Shown: positions 25,786 through 34,240 of the stretch, piece by piece | Layout: every line of letters begins with the position of its first letter | Numbering within the stretch: position 1 is the first letter of the stretch | Assembly (NCBI RefSeq): GCF_014211975.1 | Contig: NZ_CP060084.1 | Span: 4,289,001 to 4,353,000, forward strand | Length of the DNA: 64,000 nucleotides | Direction of reading: 5' to 3' | Source of the DNA: Teredinibacter haidensis | GTDB taxonomy: Bacteria > Pseudomonadota > Gammaproteobacteria > Pseudomonadales > Cellvibrionaceae | Position numbers and translations under genes: made by a program | Notes under the pieces: generated by a model | What the model saw: only the letters and a program-made list of their open reading frames with translations | The model's database searches: none | Told to the model about the DNA's origin: nothing

Positions 25786-27561
25786 ATGAAATCAGATTTT
25801 GTTGCCGAACGCTCACTGGATTTACGATCCATTTTACTAAATCTTGCCGATGAGGGAATTGTGCCCAGGGAAGAAGCTAATTTGCTGACGGGGGCCCATC
25901 GTACCCGGGAGCAAACCATGATGCCCCCGCTTAGCTATATTGCGTCGGAGGCTTTGGATGATTTGCGTAACCCCGGTAAAAAATTGGATGAAACACACCT
26001 AGCCGAGTGGATGGCACAAAAGTGTGGGTTAAGTATGTTCCATATCGATCCGATGAAAGTTCCGGTGGCTGAGGTTTCGGATGTAATGTCCTATCAGTTT
26101 GCCAAGCGCCACGGCTTGTTGTGTGTCGGTATTAGCGCCGAGGTGGTTACTATTGCTGTCACTCAGCCGTATTTGACCGATTGGGTGCCCCAGCTGGCGC
26201 AAACGGTAAGGCAGCCCATTAAGCGAGTGATTGCTCTACCCTCGGATATCGAACGTTATCGGGTTGAGTTTTACTCTCTGGCGCGTTCTATTTCCGGCGC
26301 AGAAGATGGTGGTGGCAACAAGCCCTCCGGTGCAGCCAATTTCGAGCAGCTTTTAGAGTTGGGCAAGCTGAAAGATCCTGAAGCCAACGACCAGCATGTG
26401 GTGAATATTGTCGACTGGTTGCTGCAATACGCCTTTGATCAGCGCGCCAGTGATATCCATATTGAACCGCGCAGAGAAGTTTCCCGTATGCGCTTTCGTA
26501 TCGATGGGGTGTTGCACAGCATCTACGAATTTCCTGCGAACGTCTCTACGGCGATTGTTAGTCGCTTAAAAATTCTCGGTCGCATGAATGTGGCCGAAAA
26601 ACGCAAACCGCAAGATGGGCGATTAAAAACAAAACGGCCGAACGGTATGGAGGCCGAGCTGCGTTTGTCTACTCTGCCTACGGCTTTTGGCGAAAAGCTG
26701 GTGATGCGTATTTTTGATCCCGATGTACTTTTTCGCACCTTCGAAGAGCTGGGATTAATGGGTGAAGATTATAAGCGCTGGCAGGGTATGACCGAACAGC
26801 CGCATGGTATTTTGCTGGTGACGGGCCCCACCGGCTCTGGTAAGACCACAACGCTCTATTCTACCTTGCGTCAATTGGCTACTGAGCAGGTTAATGTCTC
26901 GACTATTGAAGACCCTATTGAAATGGTGGAAGAGGCGTTCAATCAAACCCAGGTACAGCACAATATCGAGTTCGATTTCGCCTCTGGCATACGCACACTG
27001 ATGCGGCAAGACCCGGATATTATTATGGTGGGCGAGATCCGGGATAAAGAAACTGCACAAATGGCGGTACAGGCGGCATTAACCGGTCACTTGGTGTTGT
27101 CCACATTGCATACTAATGACGCCTCTGCCGCAATTACTCGCCTGTTGGATTTGGGTATTCCCAGTTATTTGTTGAAATCCACCGTATTGGGGGTAATGGC
27201 CCAGCGACTGGTACGAACGCTTTGCCCCCATTGCAAGCGCGAAGCGCAAATTAGTAATGCCGATTGGGATATGCTGATTAAGCCCTGGAAAGTGGCCAAG
27301 CCCGCTGTAGTCTACGAGCCCGAGGGCTGCCTTGAGTGTCGCAATACGGGTTATTTGGGGCGTCAGGGTATATATGAGATTCTTTCTCTTAGCGAATCCG
27401 TACAATCCCATGTAACGGCTGAGTTGGATTTGCAGGCAATGCGCCAGCAGGCAATGCGTGAAGGAATGCGTACCTTGCGGCTCTCTGGAGCACAAAAAAT
27501 TGCCCAGGGGAAAACCACCTTGGCAGAGGTTCTGAGGGTTGCGCCACCTCCGGAAAAATAA
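25786..27561 (+). CDS. GspE/PulE-family secretion ATPase (orphan)
   Basis: The protein has about 591 residues from ATG 25786; GTG 25780 is equally possible, no clear ribosome site was seen, and a longer frame from 25711 overlaps the divergent promoter. An N-terminal GspE-type domain (LAEWMAQKCGLSMFHIDP..) is followed by the ATPase: ASDIHIEPR, Walker A GPTGSGKTTTLYS, the Asp box IEDPIE, Walker B RQDPDIIMVGEIRD, the His box LSTLHTNDA and a zinc tetracysteine (CPHC..CLEC). It powers pseudopilus or pilus assembly. No other type II secretion or pilus gene is adjacent, so its partners lie elsewhere. Confidence 0.9.
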   Translation: MKSDFVAERSLDLRSILLNLADEGIVPREEANLLTGAHRTREQTMMPPLSYIASEALDDLRNPGKKLDETHLAEWMAQKCGLSMFHIDPMKVPVAEVSDVMSYQFAKRHGLLCVGISAEVVTIAVTQPYLTDWVPQLAQTVRQPIKRVIALPSDIERYRVEFYSLARSISGAEDGGGNKPSGAANFEQLLELGKLKDPEANDQHVVNIVDWLLQYAFDQRASDIHIEPRREVSRMRFRIDGVLHSIYEFPANVSTAIVSRLKILGRMNVAEKRKPQDGRLKTKRPNGMEAELRLSTLPTAFGEKLVMRIFDPDVLFRTFEELGLMGEDYKRWQGMTEQPHGILLVTGPTGSGKTTTLYSTLRQLATEQVNVSTIEDPIEMVEEAFNQTQVQHNIEFDFASGIRTLMRQDPDIIMVGEIRDKETAQMAVQAALTGHLVLSTLHTNDASAAITRLLDLGIPSYLLKSTVLGVMAQRLVRTLCPHCKREAQISNADWDMLIKPWKVAKPAVVYEPEGCLECRNTGYLGRQGIYEILSLSESVQSHVTAELDLQAMRQQAMREGMRTLRLSGAQKIAQGKTTLAEVLRVAPPPEK

Positions 27562-28211
27562 CCTGTTGGTCGATTAGAAACCCAAGCTATCTCAGCGTTA
27601 ATTTGGCGCTGGCCGCCATTAAGGGCACGGTTTTCAATATGTACGTCGTTACTTTCCGCTCAACCGCCAAGCTTGAATTTCCGCTAGTCATAGCTTGCAA
27701 AAAAATTGTGTGAGACAGCTATGAAGTATTTCGGTTGTATGGAATTTGTTGCGTATATGAATGGAGGTGAAGATGTGGTGTCATGCTACGGGCCTAACCT
27801 TGAATTCATACGCCGCTAGCGAGCAAAAAGTAGAGCAAGAATTGGGCCGTGATTGCTGGTGTCGATGCCCATGTATAGATATTGCGAATGCTGTTGATGT
27901 CCGGCATTCACCAAACAAATTGCAATAGTGAGAACCTCCAGGCGTATGATCTATGTCAAACAATGTATGGATTAGGGGCGTACAATGTCCATAACAAGAG
28001 TTTAAAACCCCTTGGGTGTTGCATCCGTCGTGCTGTTCTTGAGTCTTCAACTCAATACTTATAACGCCGAACCCCGTGCCAAAAAGAGATCTCCATGATG
28101 AGTCATTGTAGGTTGGCGGCGGCAATATCCGTGTTTTTTTAATCGCCTGAATCAGGCAAATAACCATGATCGATAGCGGCCCAAAAGGCGGTGAGATCTA
28201 AAGAGGCTTCC
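27562..28211. other. 650-base intergenic region upstream of pflB
   Basis: A stem-loop at 27598-27622 (TTAAT + GGCG with CGCC + ATTAA, two bulged T) may end the GspE-like gene. An inverted repeat TTGAGT-N5-ACTCAA lies at 28039-28055, about 155 bases before the pflB start. It is longer than an FNR box and no TTGAT-N4-ATCAA site was seen. Another dyad (GCCTGA/ATCAGGC) is at 28145-28157. A 51-codon frame from ATG 27773 follows GGAGGTGA but is Cys-rich and low in coding character. The region is probably a long regulatory leader for pflB. Confidence 0.5.
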
Positions 28212-30500
28212 ATGAACATTAAAGCGGATATACCCAGCAAGGACACAGCCAACTCAATAGATGTGCCGCTGGCGAACCCTTGGGAAAATTTTGCCCCCGG
28301 TAACTGGCAGGAAAATGTCGATGTAAGAGATTTTATCCAGCAGAACTATCAGCCCTACCAGGGCGACGACTCCTTTCTTTCTGGCCCAACCTACCGCACA
28401 GAACAGCTATGGAAAGAAACGCTCGAATTATTGAAAGCGGAGCAGGAAAAAGGTGGCCCTCTGGATTTTGACGTTGATACACCCGCTTCTGTTACCTCCC
28501 ATAACGCCGGTTATATCAATATGGCGCTGGAGGTCATTGTTGGCTTGCAAACCGATGCCCCTTTAAAGCGTGCGATTGTCCCCTACGGCGGCATTCGAAT
28601 GGTACAGACATCCTGCGAAACTTACGGCAAATCCCTCAATCCAGACGTTCTGGAAACGTTCACCAAATACCGTAAAACTCACAACAACGGCGTGTTTGAT
28701 GCCTACACTCCAGAAATTCTACGCTGCCGTAAGGTGGGCGTGATTACTGGTCTGCCCGATGCATACGGCCGAGGTCGTATTATTGGTGACTACCGTCGTA
28801 TCGCCCTCTACGGCACAAATTTCCTAGTTGCAGCCAAGAAAGCCGAAAAAGTTGAAACTGAATCCTGGGTCATGAACGCCAAGACTATCCTGTTGCGTGA
28901 AGAGCTATCCGAGCAAATGCGCGCGTTGGAAGATATTAAAGTTATGGCCGAAAGCTACGGTTTTGATATCAGCCGTCCGGCGGCAAACGCCCGTGAAGCG
29001 GTTCAGTGGGCTTACTTTGGATACCTGGCTGCCGTTAAATCTCAGAATGGCGCTGCCATGAGCTTTGGTCGTACCAGTACTTTCCTTGATATTTACATGC
29101 AGCGTGATATCGACGCGGGCCGCATTACTGAAGCCGACGCTCAGGAAATGATTGACGACCTGGTTATCAAGCTGCGTTTGGTTCGCTTCCTGCGTACCCC
29201 TGAATATGACGAACTGTTCTCCGGCGACCCCACCTGGGTAACCGAGGCTATCGGTGGTATGGGGCTTGATGGCCGCGCACTTGTAACTAAAAGTTCTTTC
29301 CGTGTTCTGCAAACCTTATACAACCTGGGGCCAGCACCAGAGCCTAATCTGACCGTGCTTTGGTCTGAAAGCCTGCCTATAGGCTTTAAAGATTATTGCG
29401 CCAAGGTATCGATCGATACTTCGTCCATTCAGTATGAAAACGACGATTTAATGCGAGACAGATTTGGTGATGACTACGGTATTGCCTGCTGTGTATCTGC
29501 TATGCCTATTGGTAAGCAAATGCAATTCTTTGGCGCTCGCGCCAATTTGGGTAAAACTCTGCTGTACTCAATTAATGGTGGTGTAGATGAGAAGACCGGT
29601 ATGCAGGTGGGTCCAAAAGCCGATGTGATGGCTGATGACGTGCTAGATTACGACAAGGTCATGGCCCGCTTCGACGACTATATGAGTTGGCTGGCTAAAA
29701 CCTATGTGTCTGCTTTGAATATCATTCATTTTATGCACGATAAATATGCATACGAAACACCGTTAATGGCGCTGCATGATCGTGATGTGCATCGTACACT
29801 GGCTTGTGGTATTGCTGGGTTGTCTATCGTTGCTGATTCGTTGAGTGCTATCAAGTACGCCAAAGTTAAGCCAATTCTGGGTGACGATGGCTTGGTGAAA
29901 GACTACGAAACCGAAGGTGATTTCCCTAAATATGGTAACAACGATGATCGTGTAGACAGCATTGCCTGCGATATCGTTTCTCGTTTTATGGATCATGTTC
30001 GCTCCAACGAAACCTACCGCGAGTCAGAGCCTACTCAGTCTGTATTAACGATCACATCCAATGTGGTTTACGGTAAAAAGACCGGTAATACGCCTGATGG
30101 ACGTCGTGCAGGCGAGCCATTTGCTCCGGGTGCGAACCCTATGCACGGTCGTGACACGAATGGTGCGTTGGCCTCCTTGTTGAGTGTTGCCAAGCTTCCG
30201 TATGAAGATTCTGAAGATGGCATCTCCTACACCATGAGCATGGTGCCAAACTCACTGGGCAACGAAGCCAAAGAGAAAGCCAGTAACTTGGTCGGCCTCT
30301 TGGATGGTTACTTCGGTGCAAAGGGTCATCATATCAACGTTAATGTGATGAACCGAGAGTTGTTGTTGGATGCCATGGATAACCCTGAAAAGTACCCACA
30401 GCTGACGATTCGTGTTTCTGGTTATGCGGTTAACTTTAACAAGTTAACCAAAGAGCAGCAGCAGGATGTTATCGGTCGTACTTTCCACGCTAGCCTGTAA
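28212..30500 (+). CDS. pflB: pyruvate formate-lyase (formate C-acetyltransferase)
   Basis: This 762-residue glycyl-radical enzyme splits pyruvate with CoA into acetyl-CoA and formate without oxygen. ATG 28212 has AGAGG 5 bases upstream; an in-frame GTG at 28191 is less likely. The N-terminus PWENFAPGNWQENVDVRDFIQQNY matches E. coli PflB. Catalytic cysteines are adjacent in IACCVSAMPIGK; the radical glycine is in IRVSGYAVNF near the C-terminus. The C-terminus RTFHAS is typical. It shares its direction with the activase gene pflA, separated by a terminator and one unknown gene. It implies fermentative or microaerobic ability. Confidence 0.97.
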   Translation: MNIKADIPSKDTANSIDVPLANPWENFAPGNWQENVDVRDFIQQNYQPYQGDDSFLSGPTYRTEQLWKETLELLKAEQEKGGPLDFDVDTPASVTSHNAGYINMALEVIVGLQTDAPLKRAIVPYGGIRMVQTSCETYGKSLNPDVLETFTKYRKTHNNGVFDAYTPEILRCRKVGVITGLPDAYGRGRIIGDYRRIALYGTNFLVAAKKAEKVETESWVMNAKTILLREELSEQMRALEDIKVMAESYGFDISRPAANAREAVQWAYFGYLAAVKSQNGAAMSFGRTSTFLDIYMQRDIDAGRITEADAQEMIDDLVIKLRLVRFLRTPEYDELFSGDPTWVTEAIGGMGLDGRALVTKSSFRVLQTLYNLGPAPEPNLTVLWSESLPIGFKDYCAKVSIDTSSIQYENDDLMRDRFGDDYGIACCVSAMPIGKQMQFFGARANLGKTLLYSINGGVDEKTGMQVGPKADVMADDVLDYDKVMARFDDYMSWLAKTYVSALNIIHFMHDKYAYETPLMALHDRDVHRTLACGIAGLSIVADSLSAIKYAKVKPILGDDGLVKDYETEGDFPKYGNNDDRVDSIACDIVSRFMDHVRSNETYRESEPTQSVLTITSNVVYGKKTGNTPDGRRAGEPFAPGANPMHGRDTNGALASLLSVAKLPYEDSEDGISYTMSMVPNSLGNEAKEKASNLVGLLDGYFGAKGHHINVNVMNRELLLDAMDNPEKYPQLTIRVSGYAVNFNKLTKEQQQDVIGRTFHASL

Positions 30501-30571
30501 AGCATTAAATGTCGTCGGCCGCTTCGGTGGCCGCTTCTGAACTTTATGGTATTGTAGTAATCCAGAAACAG

Positions 30572-30599
30572 CAGGAATCCGAAAGGGTTCCTGTTTTTT
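30572..30599 (+). terminator. Rho-independent terminator after pflB
   Basis: CAGGAATCC pairs with GGGTTCCTG (one G-U) around a GAAA tetraloop, followed by six T. It separates pflB from the downstream unknown gene and pflA, so activase expression must be at least partly independent. Confidence 0.88.
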
Positions 30600-30819
30600 A
30601 TGGACTTGATTTGCGTCTTCTTTGTAACGAGAGGGGCACTGAATATCGAATGTATGCCTTTACGGTGTAAAGGCACCGTGGAAGCCACAGGGAAAGTGCA
30701 CAGTATCCTTTGGCCGTTGAGAGTTGTGGCGCAGCTATGCCCCAAATTTCGCAACCATTTGATCCACTTCGAACAAAAAAACAGCGATTCCGAATACACT
30801 CTCCGTTGGAGAATCCCCT

Positions 30820-31242
30820 ATGCCGCATTGTATTTCAGATATAGATAAAAGCTTCCTATCCGCCTTCGAAAACAGCACGCTTGAGGTGACGGCTTTTCAT
30901 CACCGAGAACATGTCAGGCTGGCCTATATTGAGCTGGTATTGAATGACGTGAATGGTGCACTGCAAAAAATCAGAAATGGTTTGTTGCGTCTTTTGGAGC
31001 AAAATGGAATTGATAAATCCCAGTACCACGAAACTCTAACGTTTGCCTGGGTGAGAGCCATTCGTCACTTTATGTCTCTTACGGAGAATACCAAGTCTTC
31101 GGAAGATTTTGTTCGTCAGAACAAATGGTTACTGGATAAAGAGGTGATGTTCAACCATTATAGTCGCGCGCTTATATCGCAGGAAAAATCTCGATCAGAG
31201 TATGTTCCTCCAGATTTACAGCCGATTCCGGAGCACTGTTAA
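30820..31242 (+). CDS. uncharacterised His-rich helical protein between pflB and pflA
   Basis: The protein has 140 residues. The start is well supported by GGAGA 7-8 bases before ATG 30820. No signal peptide or membrane span was seen, so it should be cytoplasmic. The conspicuous features are FHHREHVRLAYIELVLN (residues 26-42) and YHETLTFAWVRAIRHFM (66-82), two helices each carrying conserved-looking His/Glu. I recall unannotated proteins with this FHHRxHvRlAw...YHETlT pattern but know no function. The His/Glu pairing could bind a metal. It ends 10 bases before the likely pflA start, so it is probably co-transcribed with pflA. Confidence 0.75.
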   Translation: MPHCISDIDKSFLSAFENSTLEVTAFHHREHVRLAYIELVLNDVNGALQKIRNGLLRLLEQNGIDKSQYHETLTFAWVRAIRHFMSLTENTKSSEDFVRQNKWLLDKEVMFNHYSRALISQEKSRSEYVPPDLQPIPEHC

Positions 31243-31252
31243 TTTTTTATAT

Positions 31253-32047
31253 ATGAACCGATTTCAAGATATTAATTTTGTCGATATTGACCAAGAGCAT
31301 ATGCTCGGTCGTATCCACTCGTTTGAGAACAGCAGCGCGTTAGATGGCCCAGGCCTGCGTGTCGTTGTGTTTATGCAGGGTTGTCAGTTCCGCTGTAAAT
31401 ATTGCCACAACCGGGATAGTTGGGATCTTCGTGCAGGCAGCTTATACAGTGTTGCGGAAGTTGTTGAGCGCGTATTGCCGTTTCGCCCGTTTCTGCAGGC
31501 CTCGAATGGTGGTGTGACAGTTTCTGGTGGTGAAGCTTTGCTGCAGCCAGAGTTCGTTACCTTGTTGTTTAAACAGTTAAAAAAGCTAGGTTTTCACACT
31601 TGTCTCGATACTAATGGCTATGTCTCCGATCACCTTTATGGTGAAAAGCTGGATGAGCTGCTGTCTTACACGGATTTAATTCTGTTGGATCTCAAGCATA
31701 TTGATCGGCTTAAACATGAAGCGCTCACTGGAGTGGGGAATGATAAGCCCCGGAATTTTGCTCGTTTTCTCGCCGATATTGAGCACCCCATCTGGATTCG
31801 CCATGTGCTCGTGCCAGGCTATACCGATGAGGAAAATGATCTAAGATCGTTGGCGAAATTTCTGTCGCCGATGAAGAATGTGAAGAAAATCGAAATTCTT
31901 CCCTATCATCGCTTGGGTAAGCCAAAGTGGGAGGAGATGGGCCTGGAATATCCTCTGGCACATGTAGAGCCCCCCAGCCGAGAGTCGATTAAGGGTATTA
32001 TTGAAATGTTTAAACAGGATTACGGGCTGAACGTAGTTTCACCCTAA
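31253..32047 (+). CDS. pflA: pyruvate formate-lyase activating enzyme
   Basis: This radical-SAM protein has about 264 residues and installs the glycyl radical on PflB. The cluster motif is CQFRCKYC (CxxxCxxC) in VVFMQGCQFRCKYCHNRDSWD; the SAM-binding GGE motif is VSGGEALLQPEF. LDTNGYVSDHL and IRHVLVPGYTDEENDL match E. coli PflA. ATG 31253 is used, though no good ribosome site precedes it; ATG 31301, giving MLGRIHSFENS as in E. coli, is also possible. It follows the unknown 140-residue gene closely and is ended by a strong terminator. Confidence 0.95.
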   Translation: MNRFQDINFVDIDQEHMLGRIHSFENSSALDGPGLRVVVFMQGCQFRCKYCHNRDSWDLRAGSLYSVAEVVERVLPFRPFLQASNGGVTVSGGEALLQPEFVTLLFKQLKKLGFHTCLDTNGYVSDHLYGEKLDELLSYTDLILLDLKHIDRLKHEALTGVGNDKPRNFARFLADIEHPIWIRHVLVPGYTDEENDLRSLAKFLSPMKNVKKIEILPYHRLGKPKWEEMGLEYPLAHVEPPSRESIKGIIEMFKQDYGLNVVSP

Positions 32048-32068
32048 TGATTATGTGCGGAAAGCGTG

Positions 32069-32101
32069 AATAGCCAGCCTTAATCCGCTGGCTATTTTTT
32101 T
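32069..32101 (+). terminator. Rho-independent terminator after pflA
   Basis: AATAGCCAGC pairs exactly with GCTGGCTATT around an 8-base loop, followed by a T run. An A-rich 5' side is absent, so it should act mainly on the plus strand. Confidence 0.9.
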
Positions 32102-32115
32102 GTTTGTATAAAGGC

Positions 32116-33420
32116 TTAGTGAGGCCGCCTTTCGAAGTCACGCGGGTTGATGGGCATTCTTTGGCTTACATTGTTTGGCTTTGAAAGCCCTGCTGAGGTT
32201 GATGCTATACACCAGTTAGAGCCTGATTGGTTGAGCTGCGGAGCCGCTAGCTCTTGGTAAAACATGGAGAGATCAAGCTCTGGCGTTAATTCGTTTGTGA
32301 CAAATAGGGCTCGATTTTTCACGTCGGTGTCTCCAATCCAGCCGTACGCGCCCCAACCGATGATGTAGTCATCGCAGTAATACTCGGCGCCGGTTGGTTC
32401 GACAAATGCCACCTGATAGTCCAAATCCCAGTAATACTTCATCAGAATAACCTCAAATAACATGGCTAGGTCTTCGAACTGGTTGCTGTAACTATAGGCA
32501 TCGGCGGCGGCATCCGTTTCGAATTCTTCACCAACTTCCGTAGCAGTCATATATTTTTGTGTAAATGAGGCCGTGGTCCCATGGAACATGACTTTAGCAA
32601 GGTCCTCTAATAGGTCAGAGTGTAGTGGGCTGTATTCGCTTAGGCGATCAGATAAGCGCCCATCGACTAAAGACTGTATGGCCTGTAGCACGAGATAGTT
32701 GCGGTTGATATTGTCGTAGCTGCTGGGTGGTAAAAAATCGTTTACGTGTGCAAGTTCGTGAATAAGCAGGCGGGCGCTGATCAAGACCGTATCCTGCATA
32801 GAGCGAGGCTCTTCGTCGTCAAGTGCACCATAGGAAAAAGCATAATCGCCGTTCTTTAGGTAGCGTCCCCAGGCCCGGAAAGAGAGTGGATCAGAGTAGC
32901 TTGAGCGGTAATCTTCTTTCGGGTTGATGGTGATTTTTTCTTCGTTGTTGGTCCACAAATAAAAGGGATCAAGATAAATTGCACCGGTTTCGCTTCGGTA
33001 GTGTGCCGGGCGGATGTCATCGTCGATAACTATGGCGGTGAGGCCCTTAAATAGTTGCAGCATACTGGGTGGGTATTCGGCTAGCAGAGCCTCAAAACGT
33101 GTGCCCATCCAATCATGGGAGACCAGAACACGCGTCATAATATCGTTTATGCTTGGGTTTTCGGCTTCCATACCGAGAAGAGGCAGGGTGCTTAGCGTAC
33201 ACAGCTCCGCAGTTGTGTCGGCGAGAGCACAACCTTTGATAACGTCGCTATAGGTGGATTCGAGCACCGGGCGAATATCTTCCAGGCTGTCGTCGGGGGC
33301 AGGAGTTGTGTTGGCCCCGTTCCCACCATCGTCTCTAGCTGCACTCCCACCACCGCCACAGGCGAACAGTAAGGTAAAATTCAGCAGTAACAATAATTTT
33401 AGAGCAATCTTAAACTTCAT
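32116..33420 (-). CDS. uncharacterised lipoprotein with HELAH motif (possible metalloprotease)
   Basis: The protein has 434 residues from ATG 33420 (AAGGAAG 6 bases before). The lipoprotein signal ends LLFAC (Cys21), followed by a Gly-rich linker (GGGGS, DDGGNGAN). The body is acidic. Residues 217-226 read ARLLIHELAHVND: an HExxH zinc-site motif (His221, Glu222, His225) inside a helix, as in zincin proteases. The third ligand could not be assigned. I do not recognise the family; predicted role is a surface or periplasmic peptidase or peptidase-like protein. It is monocistronic and converges with pflA. Confidence 0.7.
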   Translation of the reverse strand: MKFKIALKLLLLLNFTLLFACGGGGSAARDDGGNGANTTPAPDDSLEDIRPVLESTYSDVIKGCALADTTAELCTLSTLPLLGMEAENPSINDIMTRVLVSHDWMGTRFEALLAEYPPSMLQLFKGLTAIVIDDDIRPAHYRSETGAIYLDPFYLWTNNEEKITINPKEDYRSSYSDPLSFRAWGRYLKNGDYAFSYGALDDEEPRSMQDTVLISARLLIHELAHVNDFLPPSSYDNINRNYLVLQAIQSLVDGRLSDRLSEYSPLHSDLLEDLAKVMFHGTTASFTQKYMTATEVGEEFETDAAADAYSYSNQFEDLAMLFEVILMKYYWDLDYQVAFVEPTGAEYYCDDYIIGWGAYGWIGDTDVKNRALFVTNELTPELDLSMFYQELAAPQLNQSGSNWCIASTSAGLSKPNNVSQRMPINPRDFERRPH

Positions 33421-33507
33421 TATTCTTCCTTGTTGCGACAATGCATTAGTGAGGAAAGATTATGGCAAGTCTAGTCATTGAGAAAAGTAAAATGGCGTAA
33501 AATTTTG

Positions 33508-34233
33508 TTATATATCACCCCAGAGGGTTTGGAATATAGCCAGAGTTGCGATAGGGGCTGTTTCTGTACGCAATACCCTTGGGCCTAGTGCTAATGATGT
33601 GAAGCCACGGGCCTCCGCCTGCAATATCTCATCGCTATTCAATCCTCCTTCTGGGCCAATTAGAAGTGATACCGAGCTAGGCTTGTTTAATTCAGCGAGC
33701 CTAGTTTCTGAGCGGTGGTGAAGAATAAATTTATAGTCGGTATCACAGTTGTCGAGGTAATGCTGTAAAGGTGTTGCTGGTAGGAGGTCGGGCAGCGTGT
33801 TGCGCTGGCACTGCTCACAGGCGCCAATAAGAATTTTTTCCCATTGTTGTTGGCGCTTCAGTAAACGTTCGTTGTTTAATCTTACTTCAGTACGTTCGGT
33901 AAAAAGCGGCACAATACGGGTTACCCCCAGTTCCGTGGCTTTTTGCAATACCCAGTCGAAACGGTCTCCACGGGAAATACCGATGGCCAATTCGGTCATA
34001 AGGGGAGACTCTCTATTGAATGGTATTTCCTCTCCTACGGAAACGACCGCAATTTTTTTCCCAGATTGTTCAATAACCGCGGGAAATTCAATGCCGGAAT
34101 TATTAAATAGAATCAGCTCCCGTCCAGCCTGCATGCGCAACACTTTTAACAGATGATGGGAAGCACCTTCTTCCAGTTCGAGCAGGGAAGAAGGCGTGAT
34201 GGCTTGTGGTGTGTAGATGCGAGGGATACGCAC
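33508..34233 (-). CDS. rsmE: 16S rRNA m3U1498 methyltransferase
   Basis: This 241-residue SPOUT-family enzyme methylates N3 of U1498 in 16S rRNA using S-adenosylmethionine. The N-terminal PUA-like part starts MRIPRIYTPQ; HHLLKVLRMQAG is typical. The knotted C-terminal SAM site shows LLIGPEGGLNSDEILQAEARGFTSLALGPRVLRTETA. It is the last gene of the SAM-cycle group, 7 bases after metF, so a SAM-using enzyme is co-expressed with SAM supply. Confidence 0.97.
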   Translation of the reverse strand: MRIPRIYTPQAITPSSLLELEEGASHHLLKVLRMQAGRELILFNNSGIEFPAVIEQSGKKIAVVSVGEEIPFNRESPLMTELAIGISRGDRFDWVLQKATELGVTRIVPLFTERTEVRLNNERLLKRQQQWEKILIGACEQCQRNTLPDLLPATPLQHYLDNCDTDYKFILHHRSETRLAELNKPSSVSLLIGPEGGLNSDEILQAEARGFTSLALGPRVLRTETAPIATLAIFQTLWGDI

Positions 34234-34240
34234 AGTGTAT

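Noticed and set aside
27781..28167. 128-codon minus-strand frame in the pflB upstream region
   Set aside because: It has no ribosome site, biased composition (many Cys/His/Ser/Thr), and no family resemblance; likely chance.
30422..30828. Minus-strand frames across the pflB 3' end and terminator
   Set aside because: They cross a strong intrinsic terminator and are antisense to pflB; no supporting signal.
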